64,000 nucleotides of DNA from Bacteroidota bacterium (GCA_022567155.1 JADFHN010000001.1:83062-147061), one strand, 5' to 3'; counted from the stretch's first letter, positions 8,577-17,174 are shown. A program made the numbers and translations. The notes: generated by a model not told the origin, from the sequence alone.

Positions 8577-9371
8577 TTATTTATTTTTTCTTGAATATTC
8601 TATTGCTACCACCGTGTCCTGGTCAAAAATCGAAACTCCTGCATATCTGAACTTCATTCTTTTGAAATTATTGGGATCAAAAACTGTGTATTTAAAATCC
8701 TTCAAACCAACCTGATCACTCGTGAAGATGTCAAGCCCAGGCGAATACGGGAAATACTGTTCATCAACTGTGTAAGCTTGGTATAGTGATGGAATAGTTC
8801 CTGTCTCTCTTCTTTGCAGGATTTTCGAATAGATTCTTGGTCCTGAAATATACCCTTCACTGTATGTTAATAATACGCTCTCGATCTGATAGAGGACACC
8901 CTTAACCGAATCCAGAACTGATATCCTGGAGTAAACTTCCATATTAAAAGGTTGCTGAATGAAGTTATCAGGGATGGCATTGAAGGCTTCTTCCAAAAGG
9001 GCTTCCGGGCTTGTTCGCGAGCCGATGATTATAACGTCATCCAAATATTCGGTAAATGGATTAAGTGGGATAGTAAACACTTCCTTTGAACTATCAATAA
9101 GATCTTGAATAGCCAGAATAGCATTCGTATAGCCTATACATGAAACCTTGATGCTATCCTTAAAATATTGAGGATCAATTTTTAATAGGAAATCTCCATG
9201 ATCATCGCATGCCGTTCCATAAGCTGAGTTGATAATTTGAATGCTTGCAAAGGGGATTTCCTCCCCGGATTCATTATCTATTACTTTGCCATACAAAATA
9301 ACTTGCGCTTTGGTATAATAAGGTATGCACATCATCAGACCACATATAGCATATTTTAATAGTTTACGCAT
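8577..9371 (-). CDS. Secreted CarboxypepD_reg-like (TonB-plug-associated type) protein, possibly C-terminally short
   Basis: A protein of about 264 residues. I chose ATG at 9371 rather than the upstream ATG at 9410 because it gives a clean signal peptide (MRKLLKYAICGLMMC to TKAQ). Residues about 25-110 form a CarboxypepD_reg-like beta-sandwich (YGKVIDNESGEEIPFASIQI, FLLKIDP, SVSCIGY-like KVSCIGYTNAIL, IPLNP, DDVIIIG), typical of Bacteroidota cell-envelope proteins. The remainder (EALLEEAFNAIPDNF, QPFNMEVYSRI) resembles the region after the domain in longer proteins of this family, which as I recall usually run to nearly 400 residues. It ends with RKNK at a poly-A tract, so it may be truncated. 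The function is unknown; it sits between the two arms of the aromatic cluster without a clear link to them. Confidence 0.7.
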   Translation of the reverse strand: MRKLLKYAICGLMMCIPYYTKAQVILYGKVIDNESGEEIPFASIQIINSAYGTACDDHGDFLLKIDPQYFKDSIKVSCIGYTNAILAIQDLIDSSKEVFTIPLNPFTEYLDDVIIIGSRTSPEALLEEAFNAIPDNFIQQPFNMEVYSRISVLDSVKGVLYQIESVLLTYSEGYISGPRIYSKILQRRETGTIPSLYQAYTVDEQYFPYSPGLDIFTSDQVGLKDFKYTVFDPNNFKRMKFRYAGVSIFDQDTVVAIEYSRKNK

Positions 9372-9422
9372 GATTAATGCTCGCTTAGCTAAAATTTTCA
9401 TTTGAATCATAGCGTAGGTATG

Positions 9423-9770
9423 TCAGAATTCGTTTTCTAAAATTGTATTTACAGTTGTACGAAGTTCAGTAATATGTTTATTGGCAACTTCCCAAATTGT
9501 CCACATTTTAAGATTAAAATATTCGTGTGCTGCATAATTTCTAAGCGCCCGGATTTTGAACCAGGGATAAGTATATTTTGCCAATAGGTCATTGTCAATA
9601 TGAACAACTGCTTCTCCAATAATGATCAGTTGGTACAACACGGCATCCTGCACCTTGGTGTCTGATAAAAAGACACTATTTTCCATTCCCCCCACATATT
9701 GGGTAATTTTTTCACAGGCCTCGCTTATGTGCAGAAGCCGTTGTCTATTTCTATCACGTTGGCTTATCAT
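9423..9770 (-). CDS. hepT: HepT-like ribonuclease toxin (DUF86)
   Basis: A 115-residue helical protein with the HEPN-family active motif R-x4-H-x-Y in RNYAAHEYF (residues about 83-90) and the conserved GEAVVHID helix. HepT toxins cleave RNA and are silenced by the MntA nucleotidyltransferase, which adds AMP to the Tyr of this motif. The gene overlaps the 3' end of the MntA-like gene by 17 bases, the usual antitoxin-then-toxin arrangement, so translation is probably coupled. All key residues are intact, so the pair may be active. Confidence 0.85.
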   Translation of the reverse strand: MISQRDRNRQRLLHISEACEKITQYVGGMENSVFLSDTKVQDAVLYQLIIIGEAVVHIDNDLLAKYTYPWFKIRALRNYAAHEYFNLKMWTIWEVANKHITELRTTVNTILENEF

Positions 9771-10353
9771 AGATCAATTTCAGGTCAATTTTAGCCGTTT
9801 CCCACGCAAAGGGTTTCAAGGCGCCACTCATTACAATATCAAACTTCCTTTTAAGCGTATTTTGCAGATCTTCCTGGATTTGAAAAAGATCGAACATTGA
9901 AAAGCCACTTTTCCCTGGTACATCTACCATCAGGTCTATATCGCTTTCGTAGTTTTCTTCACCCCTTGCAAAGCTTCCGAACAACCATGCTTTCTCAATT
10001 GCAGGATACTTTTCCAACTCTTTTACCACAGCCTTTTTTAATCTTACCATACTAATTTTAGGCGTCCTCAAATAGCGGACCTGTTCTTCGGCCACCTTCA
10101 AAGCCTCCTCTGCAAATTCCTCATCTTCAATTGCGTACAAAATCCGATCACTCAAATAAGCTACAAGCATTTCCTTTTTATTTGCTTCAAAGTATTTGGC
10201 CAGTTTCTCCACCTGTTTTTTAGTAGCTTTTCGTTGCCCCCTTTCAATCTTGCTCAGTACTGCCTGGTCGATATCAAGGTAGGCAGCTACTTTTCTCAAC
10301 GGCTCGCATTTCTCTTTCCGTAACCTTCGGATAATCTCTCCAATACTTTCCAT
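9754..10353 (-). CDS. mntA: MntA-type nucleotidyltransferase antitoxin with N-terminal XRE helix-turn-helix
   Basis: A 199-residue protein, about twice the size of a minimal MntA. Residues 1-60 are an XRE-type helix-turn-helix (GEIIRRLRKEKCEPLRKVAAYLDIDQAVLSKIERG region). Residues about 100-199 are a polymerase-beta-like nucleotidyltransferase with GSFARGEENYESDIDLMVD, including both catalytic aspartates. MntA transfers AMP to HepT and so neutralises it. The added DNA-binding domain suggests that the antitoxin also represses its own promoter. It is followed by hepT with a short overlap. The start ATG at 10353 precedes the helix-turn-helix directly. Confidence 0.85.
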   Translation of the reverse strand: MESIGEIIRRLRKEKCEPLRKVAAYLDIDQAVLSKIERGQRKATKKQVEKLAKYFEANKKEMLVAYLSDRILYAIEDEEFAEEALKVAEEQVRYLRTPKISMVRLKKAVVKELEKYPAIEKAWLFGSFARGEENYESDIDLMVDVPGKSGFSMFDLFQIQEDLQNTLKRKFDIVMSGALKPFAWETAKIDLKLIYDKPT

Positions 10354-10468
10354 ATTTTGAAGTTAAACGTTTTGACAAAAAAAGTCTAAAATTATGAAAT
10401 CTCTCAACAATTACTATAGAATTTTTCAACATTAAAAAGATGAGTGAGAAGAGCCGGGTTTCTTTATT

Positions 10469-10987
10469 TCAGTCTTGCTTTATTTCCACTTCAATATCTT
10501 TCAATAATTTGAACAGTTGAGTCTTTCTGCTTTCCCCCAGATCAATATCTATATCCTTGAATTTGTGGTACATGGTTTCCAGTTCTGCATCTGACAATAA
10601 TGATTCAGATATCACAAACAGTTCATCGTCCTCCACAGCGATGTGATCCAGCAGTTCATCCATGTACGTACAGAGTGCGGTATATGTCTTTTCGAATTGA
10701 TTCTCATTGAGAAATCTCTGAATGGTTTGAGTATATTCACGGAAGATCTCATGATGCTCTTTCAATTCCGAAATCAAAGAATGTAAAGAGAAATCAACGT
10801 GGCTTTCCAATTCCGGGAACAAAACCTGTTCTTCCTTAAAGTGATGATACCTATCGCTAAACTCCCTGAAAAAACTAAGGAGAGAATGAACATGCTTTAC
10901 GAACCCTTCCTCACTTTTTTCCTAATAGTGATCCAGTAGTTGCACCACTTGGTCAGCGCTGCTGATTATTTCTTTCTCTGACATCAT
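10469..10987 (-). pseudogene. Hemerythrin-like HHE protein interrupted by an in-frame TAG
   Basis: Two adjacent ATG codons at 10985-10987 and 10982-10984 open a frame that reads MMSEKEIISSADQVVQLLDHY, then TAG at 10922-10924, and then continues in the same frame to 10469. The continuation has hemerythrin ligand-like residues (HVHSLLSFF, YHHFKEEQVLFPELESH, LKEHHEIF, MDELLDHIAVEDDELF). No ATG follows the stop before most of the ligands. Bacterial HHE proteins bind a di-iron centre and sense or store oxygen or NO. Neighbouring genes use TAG as a normal stop, so recoding is unlikely; a nonsense mutation or a sequence error fits best. Confidence 0.7.
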
Positions 10988-11124
10988 TCTCTATAAAAAT
11001 GGATTCTACGCATTTTAACATTCTATCATTCAATCATTTTTTATAAATCCATTCCTTATTAAACCTGCCACGCACAGGCGTGGTTCGTGGAAAAGCCAAA
11101 AAATATAATCCGAGATCCGCGCAT

Positions 11125-12057
11125 TCAAAAGCCTAATTCCTTGAAGCTGTTTGTCAAATAAACTTTTATCATTTCCCTTCTGTAAGTCCGGGAAAACATG
11201 TCAGTGTTGACAGTACGAGCTCCTTTAATGCACTTTGAAATTAATACCTCTTTGTCATCACTGATGGTTCCTTTCACAACAACCACTTTTGGGTCTACAC
11301 CCCCCAGGGCTATCTTCACTTTGTTTGTATTGTCCACCGATACTGCGGATGTCAGGGAAGTGAATTCCAGGCTTTTCCTCAGTCTCAGTTTTTTGAAAAT
11401 TGCTTTGAAATCTCTTGATACAGGTAATAAAATGTCCGTAATAATTGCAGTATCACTAATCTTCCTGGGATTCACTCCATCCCCCGAGTAAAGATCTTCA
11501 AGTTTTATCCTTTTACGGCCCCTGGTATCAATCAATTCCAATTCAGCGTCAAAGCTGATTAATACAGGCGCCATATCCGAAACAACATCTGAAAAACAAG
11601 CTTTCGTCCCACCTGTGACTATGCACATTTCACCCCCGCATTTCAGGCAAAAACCAGCCGATTCTCTCCACCAATAGGACTGATTGTAATATATACATCG
11701 ATTCTCACACAACAGGTTTCCCCCTATGGTGGCCGATTTTCTTATTAAGGGTGAGGCAACGGCATTGGCAGCTTCAAGCATTGCAGGAAATTCAGACTTG
11801 ATTATGGATATAGTTTTCAGGTTATCAAGCTTCACCAATGGACCAATCTGTAAATAGGTTTCAGTATTTTTGATTTCCTTTAATTCCAAAATCCTCGAGA
11901 TATCGATGAGACAACGGCTGGTTTCATTCTCATGGAACCGGTTTGCCATGATGTCGGTTCCGCCGGCTATATATTTAAAATCCCCTGCATTCTCCCGGGC
12001 ATATATCAGTGCTTCGTCAAGGGTTTTTGGAATCAGGTATGTTTGTTCGGCTATCAT
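11125..12057 (-). CDS. hcrB: FAD subunit of a 4-hydroxybenzoyl-CoA reductase-like enzyme (HcrB-like)
   Basis: About 310 residues, CoxM-like FAD-binding fold: IAGGTDIMANR and ATIGGNLLCENR contact FAD. The key feature is the insertion after the second motif, with cysteines in ENRCIYYNQS, GFCLKCGGEMC and TKACF. Such a cysteine loop, carrying an extra 4Fe-4S cluster, is the hallmark of the beta subunit of 4-hydroxybenzoyl-CoA reductase and is absent from ordinary xanthine dehydrogenases. The enzyme removes the para-hydroxyl group of 4-hydroxybenzoyl-CoA and gives benzoyl-CoA. I chose ATG at 12057, 8 bases after the upstream stop, rather than TTG at 12069. It is the last gene of the minus-strand operon. 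Confidence 0.78.
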   Translation of the reverse strand: MIAEQTYLIPKTLDEALIYARENAGDFKYIAGGTDIMANRFHENETSRCLIDISRILELKEIKNTETYLQIGPLVKLDNLKTISIIKSEFPAMLEAANAVASPLIRKSATIGGNLLCENRCIYYNQSYWWRESAGFCLKCGGEMCIVTGGTKACFSDVVSDMAPVLISFDAELELIDTRGRKRIKLEDLYSGDGVNPRKISDTAIITDILLPVSRDFKAIFKKLRLRKSLEFTSLTSAVSVDNTNKVKIALGGVDPKVVVVKGTISDDKEVLISKCIKGARTVNTDMFSRTYRREMIKVYLTNSFKELGF

Positions 12058-12065
12058 ACAGTATA

Positions 12066-14858
12066 TCAACTTACTATTTCATGAAGCTCCTTTTCTCTCA
12101 TTTCTTTGAGTATATTCTCAGGATCAATCGGAAGGGAAGTCACTCTTACTCCAACTGCATCAAAAATCGCATTAGCTATTGCCGGAATCACAGGGTGTAA
12201 TGCTCCTTCGCCACATTCTTTGGCGCCAAAAGGCCCTTCAGGATCAGTAGTTTCAACAATATTGCTGAAAATATCAGGAGTATCCAGGGTGGTGGGGATT
12301 TTATAATCCAGGAAATTTCCATTAAGAAGCAGGCCATCATGAAATTTCATTTGCTCACTTAATGCCTGTCCGATCCCCATATGCCAGGACCCTTCCAGTT
12401 GACCCTCCACCGCAAGCGGGTTGAGCGCCTTACCAGGATCATGAGCTCCCCATATATTCTCAACAATAACAGAACCTGTTTCTTTATTCACTTTTACCTC
12501 TGCAACCACGGCTCCAAAGCTATACGAAGGACTTAGTCCCGCTCCTGCCCCTTTAAATTTCCCTCCCAGTTTCGGAGAATTATAACTACCGGTTGTTGTT
12601 AATGCTCCAACTTTCCGTGTGGCTATCTCAACAGCCTCGACCCATGTCAAATCAATTTTTTCATTATTTGTGAAAACTCTTTCATCTTTCAGAACAAATT
12701 CGGAAACACTGACATCTGAATTCTTTGCCACAGCCAGGAGAATATTTTCCCTCATTTTTTCAGCTGCCATTTTTGCAGCGTTGCCAGCCATAAACGTTAC
12801 CCTGCTGGAATAGCTGCCCAAATCAATCGGGGTCAGCAATGTATCGGCGCTGACTATCGCTACATAGTCCATACTTAATCCAAGCACCTCAGCCACGATG
12901 ATTGCCAGCATTGTATCACTTCCCTGGCCAATGTCACTGGCTCCTGATGTAATAAGAACGCGTCCGTCCAGATCAACTTTAAGATGTACAACCGATTGAG
13001 GATATTCATTCCAGTGTATTGGTAGGGCACTGCCGCTTATAAAGAATCCACTTGCAACTCCAAAACCTCTTCCCACTGTAAGTTTCCGGTAATTTTGCCT
13101 CCATTTTGACTGTTCCATTACTTTTTCCAGGCATTCTTTTACACCATTTGAAGTAATTCTGTATTGACCAATAGTGGTGGTATCAGGGCCTAGAAAATTC
13201 CTGAACCGGAGTTCACAGGGATCCATACCGATTTGTTCTGCCAGCCTGTCAATAATTGTTTCTACAGCGAAACGTGAATTTACTGCCCCATGCCCACGCA
13301 TGGCTCCGCACTGGGGTTTGTTTGTGTAAACCCGACGCGTCCGGAATCCCAGGTTGTCGATTTTGTACGGAGCTTGCAGCAAGACCCCATTATAATAAGT
13401 GGTTACCACTCCGAAGCTGGCATAAGCTCCCCCGTCAATAATTATATCTGCATCCAATACCTCAAATTTTCCATCGCTGCTGACACCCAATTCCATGCTC
13501 ATCCATGTAGGGTGCCTCCCATGATTGGTTAAGAAAACCTCCTCCCTTGAGAATCTGACTTTTACAGGTCTGCCCAGTTTCCCGGAGATATGCGAAATAA
13601 TAATCTCATGAGGGAATGGATCACCTTTCCCACCAAATCCGCCTCCTACGAATGGTTTTATCACCCTGATCCTGTTCATGGGAACCTCGAGAACTTTTGA
13701 TAGGTATCGATGCAGATAATGAGGGATCTGGGTAGCGCTAATCACTGTCAGGCCGTCTTCGTCCCACCAGGCGGTTGCACTATGAGGCTCTGTAAAGCCA
13801 TGATTCAATCCCTGGAAATCAAATTCCACCTTACAGGTATGGTCTGCTTTTGACAATCCATCTTTCTGATCCCCAAAGCGTAATTCCGCCTGTTTATGAA
13901 TATTGTTATTGAATTTGCCATGAGAATGAATTCGTTCATCTTCTTCTACATCCTCCAGGGATTCTGTCATCTCCAGAAATGGCCGTAAAGGCGAATAGTC
14001 AACTTTTATTGCTCTACAAGCCCTGGCCGCAATTTCCTCCGTATCGGCAGCTACCGCGGCTACTATTTCACCCACATAGCGTGTCTTTTCAATGGCCATG
14101 GCCGTCTCATCTTCGGATATCGGCAGGACCCCAAATGATATAGGTAGCTCTTTCCCTGTAACGACCAACCGCACACCTGCTATCTTTTCTGCATCGGAAG
14201 CATCAATAGCATTAATTCTTGCATGTGGATAGATACTCCTGAGGAATTTACAATGCAGAGCGTTTTTTACTTTTATGTCGTCTGCAAACTCTGCCTCGCC
14301 TTTTACTTTTTTGACAGCATCCAGATATGGTCTCCCATGTCCTACCATTTTGTATTTGGATACCTCTTTCCCGGTTTCATTTTCAGATCCGAATTGATTG
14401 GTGTCTTTTACATATTCACGTACCGCTTCAATAATTTTTTTATATCCCGTACACCGGCAAAGATTACCTGATAAAGCCTCTTTTATTTCATATGTTGTCG
14501 GATTCGGATTTTCATCCAGAAAGGAGAGGGTTGTTAATATCATTCCAGGTGTACAATAACCGCATTGTATAGCTCCCTTCTCTACAAATTTGGTTTGCAA
14601 TGGATGAAGACGTCCATTTTGAGCTACCCCTTCAATGGTGATAATATCGCTCCCATTGTATTTCAGGGCCGGTGCAATACAGCTTTGAATGGGTGTTCCA
14701 TCAATAAGAACTGTACATGCTCCACAGCTTCCCTGTTCACATCCGATTTTAGTGCCGGTAAGTTGTATCTTTTCGCGAATAACTTTAGCTAATGTATCGT
14801 GTTCTTCTACCAGAACATTGTGCTGGACGTTGTTTACGATGATACTCAGCTTTTTCAT
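12066..14858 (-). CDS. 4-hydroxybenzoyl-CoA reductase-like protein: 2Fe-2S subunit fused to molybdopterin subunit (HcrC-HcrA)
   Basis: A 930-residue fusion. Residues 1-155 are the CoxS-like iron-sulfur part: GCEQGSCGACTVLIDG for the plant-type 2Fe-2S cluster, then CGYCTPGMI and GNLCRCTGY for the second cluster. Residues about 170-930 are the molybdenum-cofactor part, with GGFGGKGDPFPHE, QCGAMRGHG, GASDIGQGSD and the active-site Glu in FGAKECGEG. In known 4-hydroxybenzoyl-CoA reductases these are separate gamma and alpha subunits, so the fusion is unusual. The HcrB-like gene follows within 10 bases, and the benzoyl-CoA operon lies nearby. Other xanthine-oxidase-family enzymes share the same fold; the FAD subunit decides the call. 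Cytoplasmic; needs MoCo maturation genes located elsewhere. Confidence 0.78.
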   Translation of the reverse strand: MKKLSIIVNNVQHNVLVEEHDTLAKVIREKIQLTGTKIGCEQGSCGACTVLIDGTPIQSCIAPALKYNGSDIITIEGVAQNGRLHPLQTKFVEKGAIQCGYCTPGMILTTLSFLDENPNPTTYEIKEALSGNLCRCTGYKKIIEAVREYVKDTNQFGSENETGKEVSKYKMVGHGRPYLDAVKKVKGEAEFADDIKVKNALHCKFLRSIYPHARINAIDASDAEKIAGVRLVVTGKELPISFGVLPISEDETAMAIEKTRYVGEIVAAVAADTEEIAARACRAIKVDYSPLRPFLEMTESLEDVEEDERIHSHGKFNNNIHKQAELRFGDQKDGLSKADHTCKVEFDFQGLNHGFTEPHSATAWWDEDGLTVISATQIPHYLHRYLSKVLEVPMNRIRVIKPFVGGGFGGKGDPFPHEIIISHISGKLGRPVKVRFSREEVFLTNHGRHPTWMSMELGVSSDGKFEVLDADIIIDGGAYASFGVVTTYYNGVLLQAPYKIDNLGFRTRRVYTNKPQCGAMRGHGAVNSRFAVETIIDRLAEQIGMDPCELRFRNFLGPDTTTIGQYRITSNGVKECLEKVMEQSKWRQNYRKLTVGRGFGVASGFFISGSALPIHWNEYPQSVVHLKVDLDGRVLITSGASDIGQGSDTMLAIIVAEVLGLSMDYVAIVSADTLLTPIDLGSYSSRVTFMAGNAAKMAAEKMRENILLAVAKNSDVSVSEFVLKDERVFTNNEKIDLTWVEAVEIATRKVGALTTTGSYNSPKLGGKFKGAGAGLSPSYSFGAVVAEVKVNKETGSVIVENIWGAHDPGKALNPLAVEGQLEGSWHMGIGQALSEQMKFHDGLLLNGNFLDYKIPTTLDTPDIFSNIVETTDPEGPFGAKECGEGALHPVIPAIANAIFDAVGVRVTSLPIDPENILKEMREKELHEIVS

Positions 14859-14899
14859 ATTTCTCTTTTGAATGCCAGCTAATATCTTCCAATCATTAC

Positions 14900-15280
14900 T
14901 CAGAGATTCCGGATAACATTTTTCAACATTTCACGGAGCTTTGCTGTTACCTGGCCCATTCTTTCCGCTTGAATGGGTGTCATTGCGATTAGCGGATCAA
15001 TTACGGTGACTTCGGTATTGTTTTGGTCTGACTCATGGACCAAAAAGTTAATTGAAGGAACATAGACAGCCTTTTCATTTTTCAGTAATTCAGCCGAAGT
15101 TTTTGAATTGCATTTACAAAGAACACGAACATTTTGGTTTATAGATTTACCATCAATTCTATCTGAAACTTCTCCTTCAGAAATAATCTCGAAGCATTCT
15201 TTACGCAATGACTCCCTTAATTTCAAAAGAGTCTCATCAAAACATGCGTCTATGTTTACTGAAAAGACAGATGCGTTCAT
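14900..15280 (-). CDS. DUF302-like protein
   Basis: A 126-residue protein whose pattern fits DUF302: an N-terminal ferredoxin-like strand-helix (FDETLLKLRESLRKECFEII), a central LCKCNSKTSAELLKNEKAV stretch corresponding to the usual cysteine-and-Asn part, and NNTEVTVIDPLIAM near the end. The function of DUF302 is not established. It lies 41 bases upstream of the HcrC-HcrA fusion and 31 bases downstream of the SDR, all on the minus strand, so it is probably cotranscribed and may assist the aromatic pathway. Confidence 0.6.
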   Translation of the reverse strand: MNASVFSVNIDACFDETLLKLRESLRKECFEIISEGEVSDRIDGKSINQNVRVLCKCNSKTSAELLKNEKAVYVPSINFLVHESDQNNTEVTVIDPLIAMTPIQAERMGQVTAKLREMLKNVIRNL

Positions 15281-15311
15281 TTTAAAAAATTTTTCATCAT
15301 CGTAAAATCAT

Positions 15312-16046
15312 CTATGCTGCGCCTATGCTTTTTCCCCCATCTACATACAGAATTTGGCCGGTTATAAATCGCGTTTTATCTGAGCTTAAGAAAGCGACGG
15401 CATTCGCAACATCCTCGGGCTGCCCAATAGTCTTTGTCGGTTGTGCGTCAATGAGCTTTTGTTTCACATTTTCGGGCAATGCCTGGGTAAGGGGCGTATC
15501 AATCAGTCCCGGTGCTACCGTATTTACAAATATGTTGTACCTGCCCAGCTCAAGAGCCAGTACTCTCGTAAGTCCTACGATGCCGGCTTTCGAGGCAGCG
15601 TAATTAGACTGGCCGGCATTACCTAACCATGCCCTTGAAGCAATATTTATAATTCGTCCGTTCTTCTGCTTTCGCATGATCTTTGCCGCTTCCCGGCACA
15701 TCAGCCAGGTACCCCTGAGATTCACACGGATAACTTCATCGAATTCTTCAATAGGCATTTTCCAGATAATATTGTCTCTGATAATTCCAGCGTTGTTTAT
15801 CAAAACGTCAATTCTCCCAAAGTTGTCAATGACAAATCGGAACAATGCTTTTACTTCGCTTTCATCACTAATATTCGCAGGAAAGAACTTTGCATTTTCG
15901 GCTCCGAAAGCTGCCTCCAGAACCTTGCCATTTTCCTTATCCACATCCACCAAAAGAGTAAAATAACCTTCATCAACCATTTGCTTTGAAATAGCTTTCC
16001 CAATCCCTTTTGATGCACCCGTTATAATTACAATTTTTTTATCCAT
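15312..16046 (-). CDS. Short-chain dehydrogenase/reductase (FabG-like)
   Basis: A 244-residue classical SDR of normal length. It shows the cofactor motif [11 protein letters not shown], the NNAG segment in LINNAGIIRDN, catalytic Ser in IINIASRAW, and YAASK with the Tyr-Lys pair, then VAPGLIDTPL and the C-terminal YVDGGKS. It reduces a ketone or oxidises a hydroxyl with NAD(P)H. As first gene of the operon with the 4-hydroxybenzoyl-CoA reductase-like genes, it may act on a hydroxyacyl-CoA of the aromatic pathway, but the substrate cannot be read from sequence. The upstream promoter region at 16095-16125 is described separately. Confidence 0.87.
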   Translation of the reverse strand: MDKKIVIITGASKGIGKAISKQMVDEGYFTLLVDVDKENGKVLEAAFGAENAKFFPANISDESEVKALFRFVIDNFGRIDVLINNAGIIRDNIIWKMPIEEFDEVIRVNLRGTWLMCREAAKIMRKQKNGRIINIASRAWLGNAGQSNYAASKAGIVGLTRVLALELGRYNIFVNTVAPGLIDTPLTQALPENVKQKLIDAQPTKTIGQPEDVANAVAFLSSDKTRFITGQILYVDGGKSIGAA

Positions 16047-16094
16047 TCCTGTCTTTTATGACGTATTGAAATTTGATATTTCTACATAATGAGT

Positions 16095-16125
16095 TGAAAA
16101 TATGTATCAATTCGAATGATACAAA
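16095..16125 (-). promoter_or_regulatory. Putative promoter with operator-like inverted repeat in its spacer, upstream of the SDR/HBCR operon
   Basis: On the minus strand a TTTG (plus 16122-16125) is followed after exactly 19 bases by TATTTTCA (plus 16095-16102), close to the Bacteroidota -33/-7 pattern TTTG/TAnnTTTG. The spacer is filled by an inverted repeat, TGTATCA-7-TGATACA, at 16103-16123, with TTCGAA at its centre. A repressor bound there would cover the spacer. TetR- or MarR-type regulators with acyl-CoA effectors commonly use such sites; the regulator itself was not found in this window. The SDR start codon lies about 50 bases downstream. Confidence 0.5.
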
Positions 16126-16189
16126 TCATCCTAGTTAAGATAACAGATTTAACGTGCAAAAAATAATATTTACTCTATACATAAAATGA

Positions 16190-16868
16190 CTTTTATCAGT
16201 TTAATGAATATTTCCTGTTTTCGTCACATTTTTTAAAATAGGCCTCCGGGTTTGAAATAGGGCGATATTTTGTAAAATTGGGTGTTGCAAGCCTTAAATT
16301 CAGGCCTGTTTTCAAGATATTCCGTAGTAAAAAAATATTTAACTCGGGAGGTAAGCACCTGGTAATCAAGTCTTAAAATAATTGTTCCCCAGGTTCAACA
16401 TTGGATAACCATTCTGTCATTCACCATTTAATTTTCTTTTGTTCATTTTGTCTTCCTGCCCGCCCCCGCAGATGGGCTTAGGATGGCAGGCGGGGACACA
16501 AAACCTGCCTTTGCCGAATCGGCTACGAGCAGGCAGGCGAACCAACCCCGAAGGTCCGAAGGACTCCTATGGAGGATCCCTATGGGAAAAGTCAAGAACG
16601 CCCCAAGGTTTTCCGCTGAATTTTCGTAATTCTGCCAGATGTTGGTGGCACTAAGGACTTGCGGGAGGGTTTACCTTCGAATGATTCCTGTGGCACACAG
16701 CAGGGCGTTCGATTACTGCCTGGTGGCAGTATTGGGGTTTTTAGTCCCACGACAAGATCACCTGAAAGGCCGGCCGGCCAAGCAAGGACCTTGTGCAAAA
16801 TTTTATCAAATAATTCCAGGGTGTTGTAAAGACGAAAACAGGGCTTTTATCAGTTAAATGAATATTTC
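16190..16868. repeat. Segment bracketed by 25-base direct repeats
   Basis: A 25-base sequence beginning CTTTTATCAGTT and ending AATGAATATTTC occurs at 16190-16214 and again at 16844-16868 with one mismatch. The 629 bases in between are richer in G and C than the surroundings and carry palindromes of the GCCTGCC/GGCAGGC type but no recognisable gene. The layout could come from insertion of a unit with duplication of its target, or from site-specific recombination. Confidence 0.6.
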
Positions 16869-16969
16869 TGGTGAAATCAGATGTCAGTCTTATGTTTGCT
16901 GCCAGCATAAAGTGGACAGTTTGGACAAAAAGTTAGAGTAGATTTTTCTAATTTATTTACTGTACCACC

Positions 16970-17165
16970 ATGAACACACAAGATCACAAACCGCACATTC
17001 CCGAATCAGGGATATTAAACGAAAGACCAGAAGGAAATTATAAGCAGAAGAAAAAATCAAAATTATTCTTAAAGGTCCAAAGGTGGAGATTCGATTGTTG
17101 GCCTATGCATGCGTGAAGGTATTTTGGCCCTATTTAGAGGACAGGGTTCAATCCATTGTAAATAA
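16970..17165 (+). pseudogene. IS3-family transposase OrfA remnant
   Basis: An ATG at 16970 opens a frame that soon decays. In a second frame EEKIKIILKG appears, and after a further shift GDSIVGLCMREGI; joined, they match the N-terminal helix-turn-helix of IS3-family OrfA proteins (EEKI-I-L-G---GEDSI--LC-REGI). Nothing like OrfB or the DDE catalytic domain follows. A TGGACAG-TTTGGAC stretch lies just upstream at about 16912-16926. This is a short, inactive fossil. Confidence 0.55.
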
Positions 17166-17174
17166 AATCAAAGG

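Larger units (their letters stand above)
16047..16969. other. Intergenic stretch without intact gene
   Basis: It holds the promoter of the minus-strand aromatic operon, the 25-base direct repeats and several G-rich palindromes (for example around 16455-16540). A small open frame at 16439-16654 is rich in Pro, Gly and Arg, overlaps the palindromes, and looks non-coding. Confidence 0.5.

Noticed and set aside
16439..16654. A 71-codon open frame rich in Pro, Gly and Arg.
   Set aside because: It overlaps palindromic repeats, has no family resemblance and no ribosome binding site.
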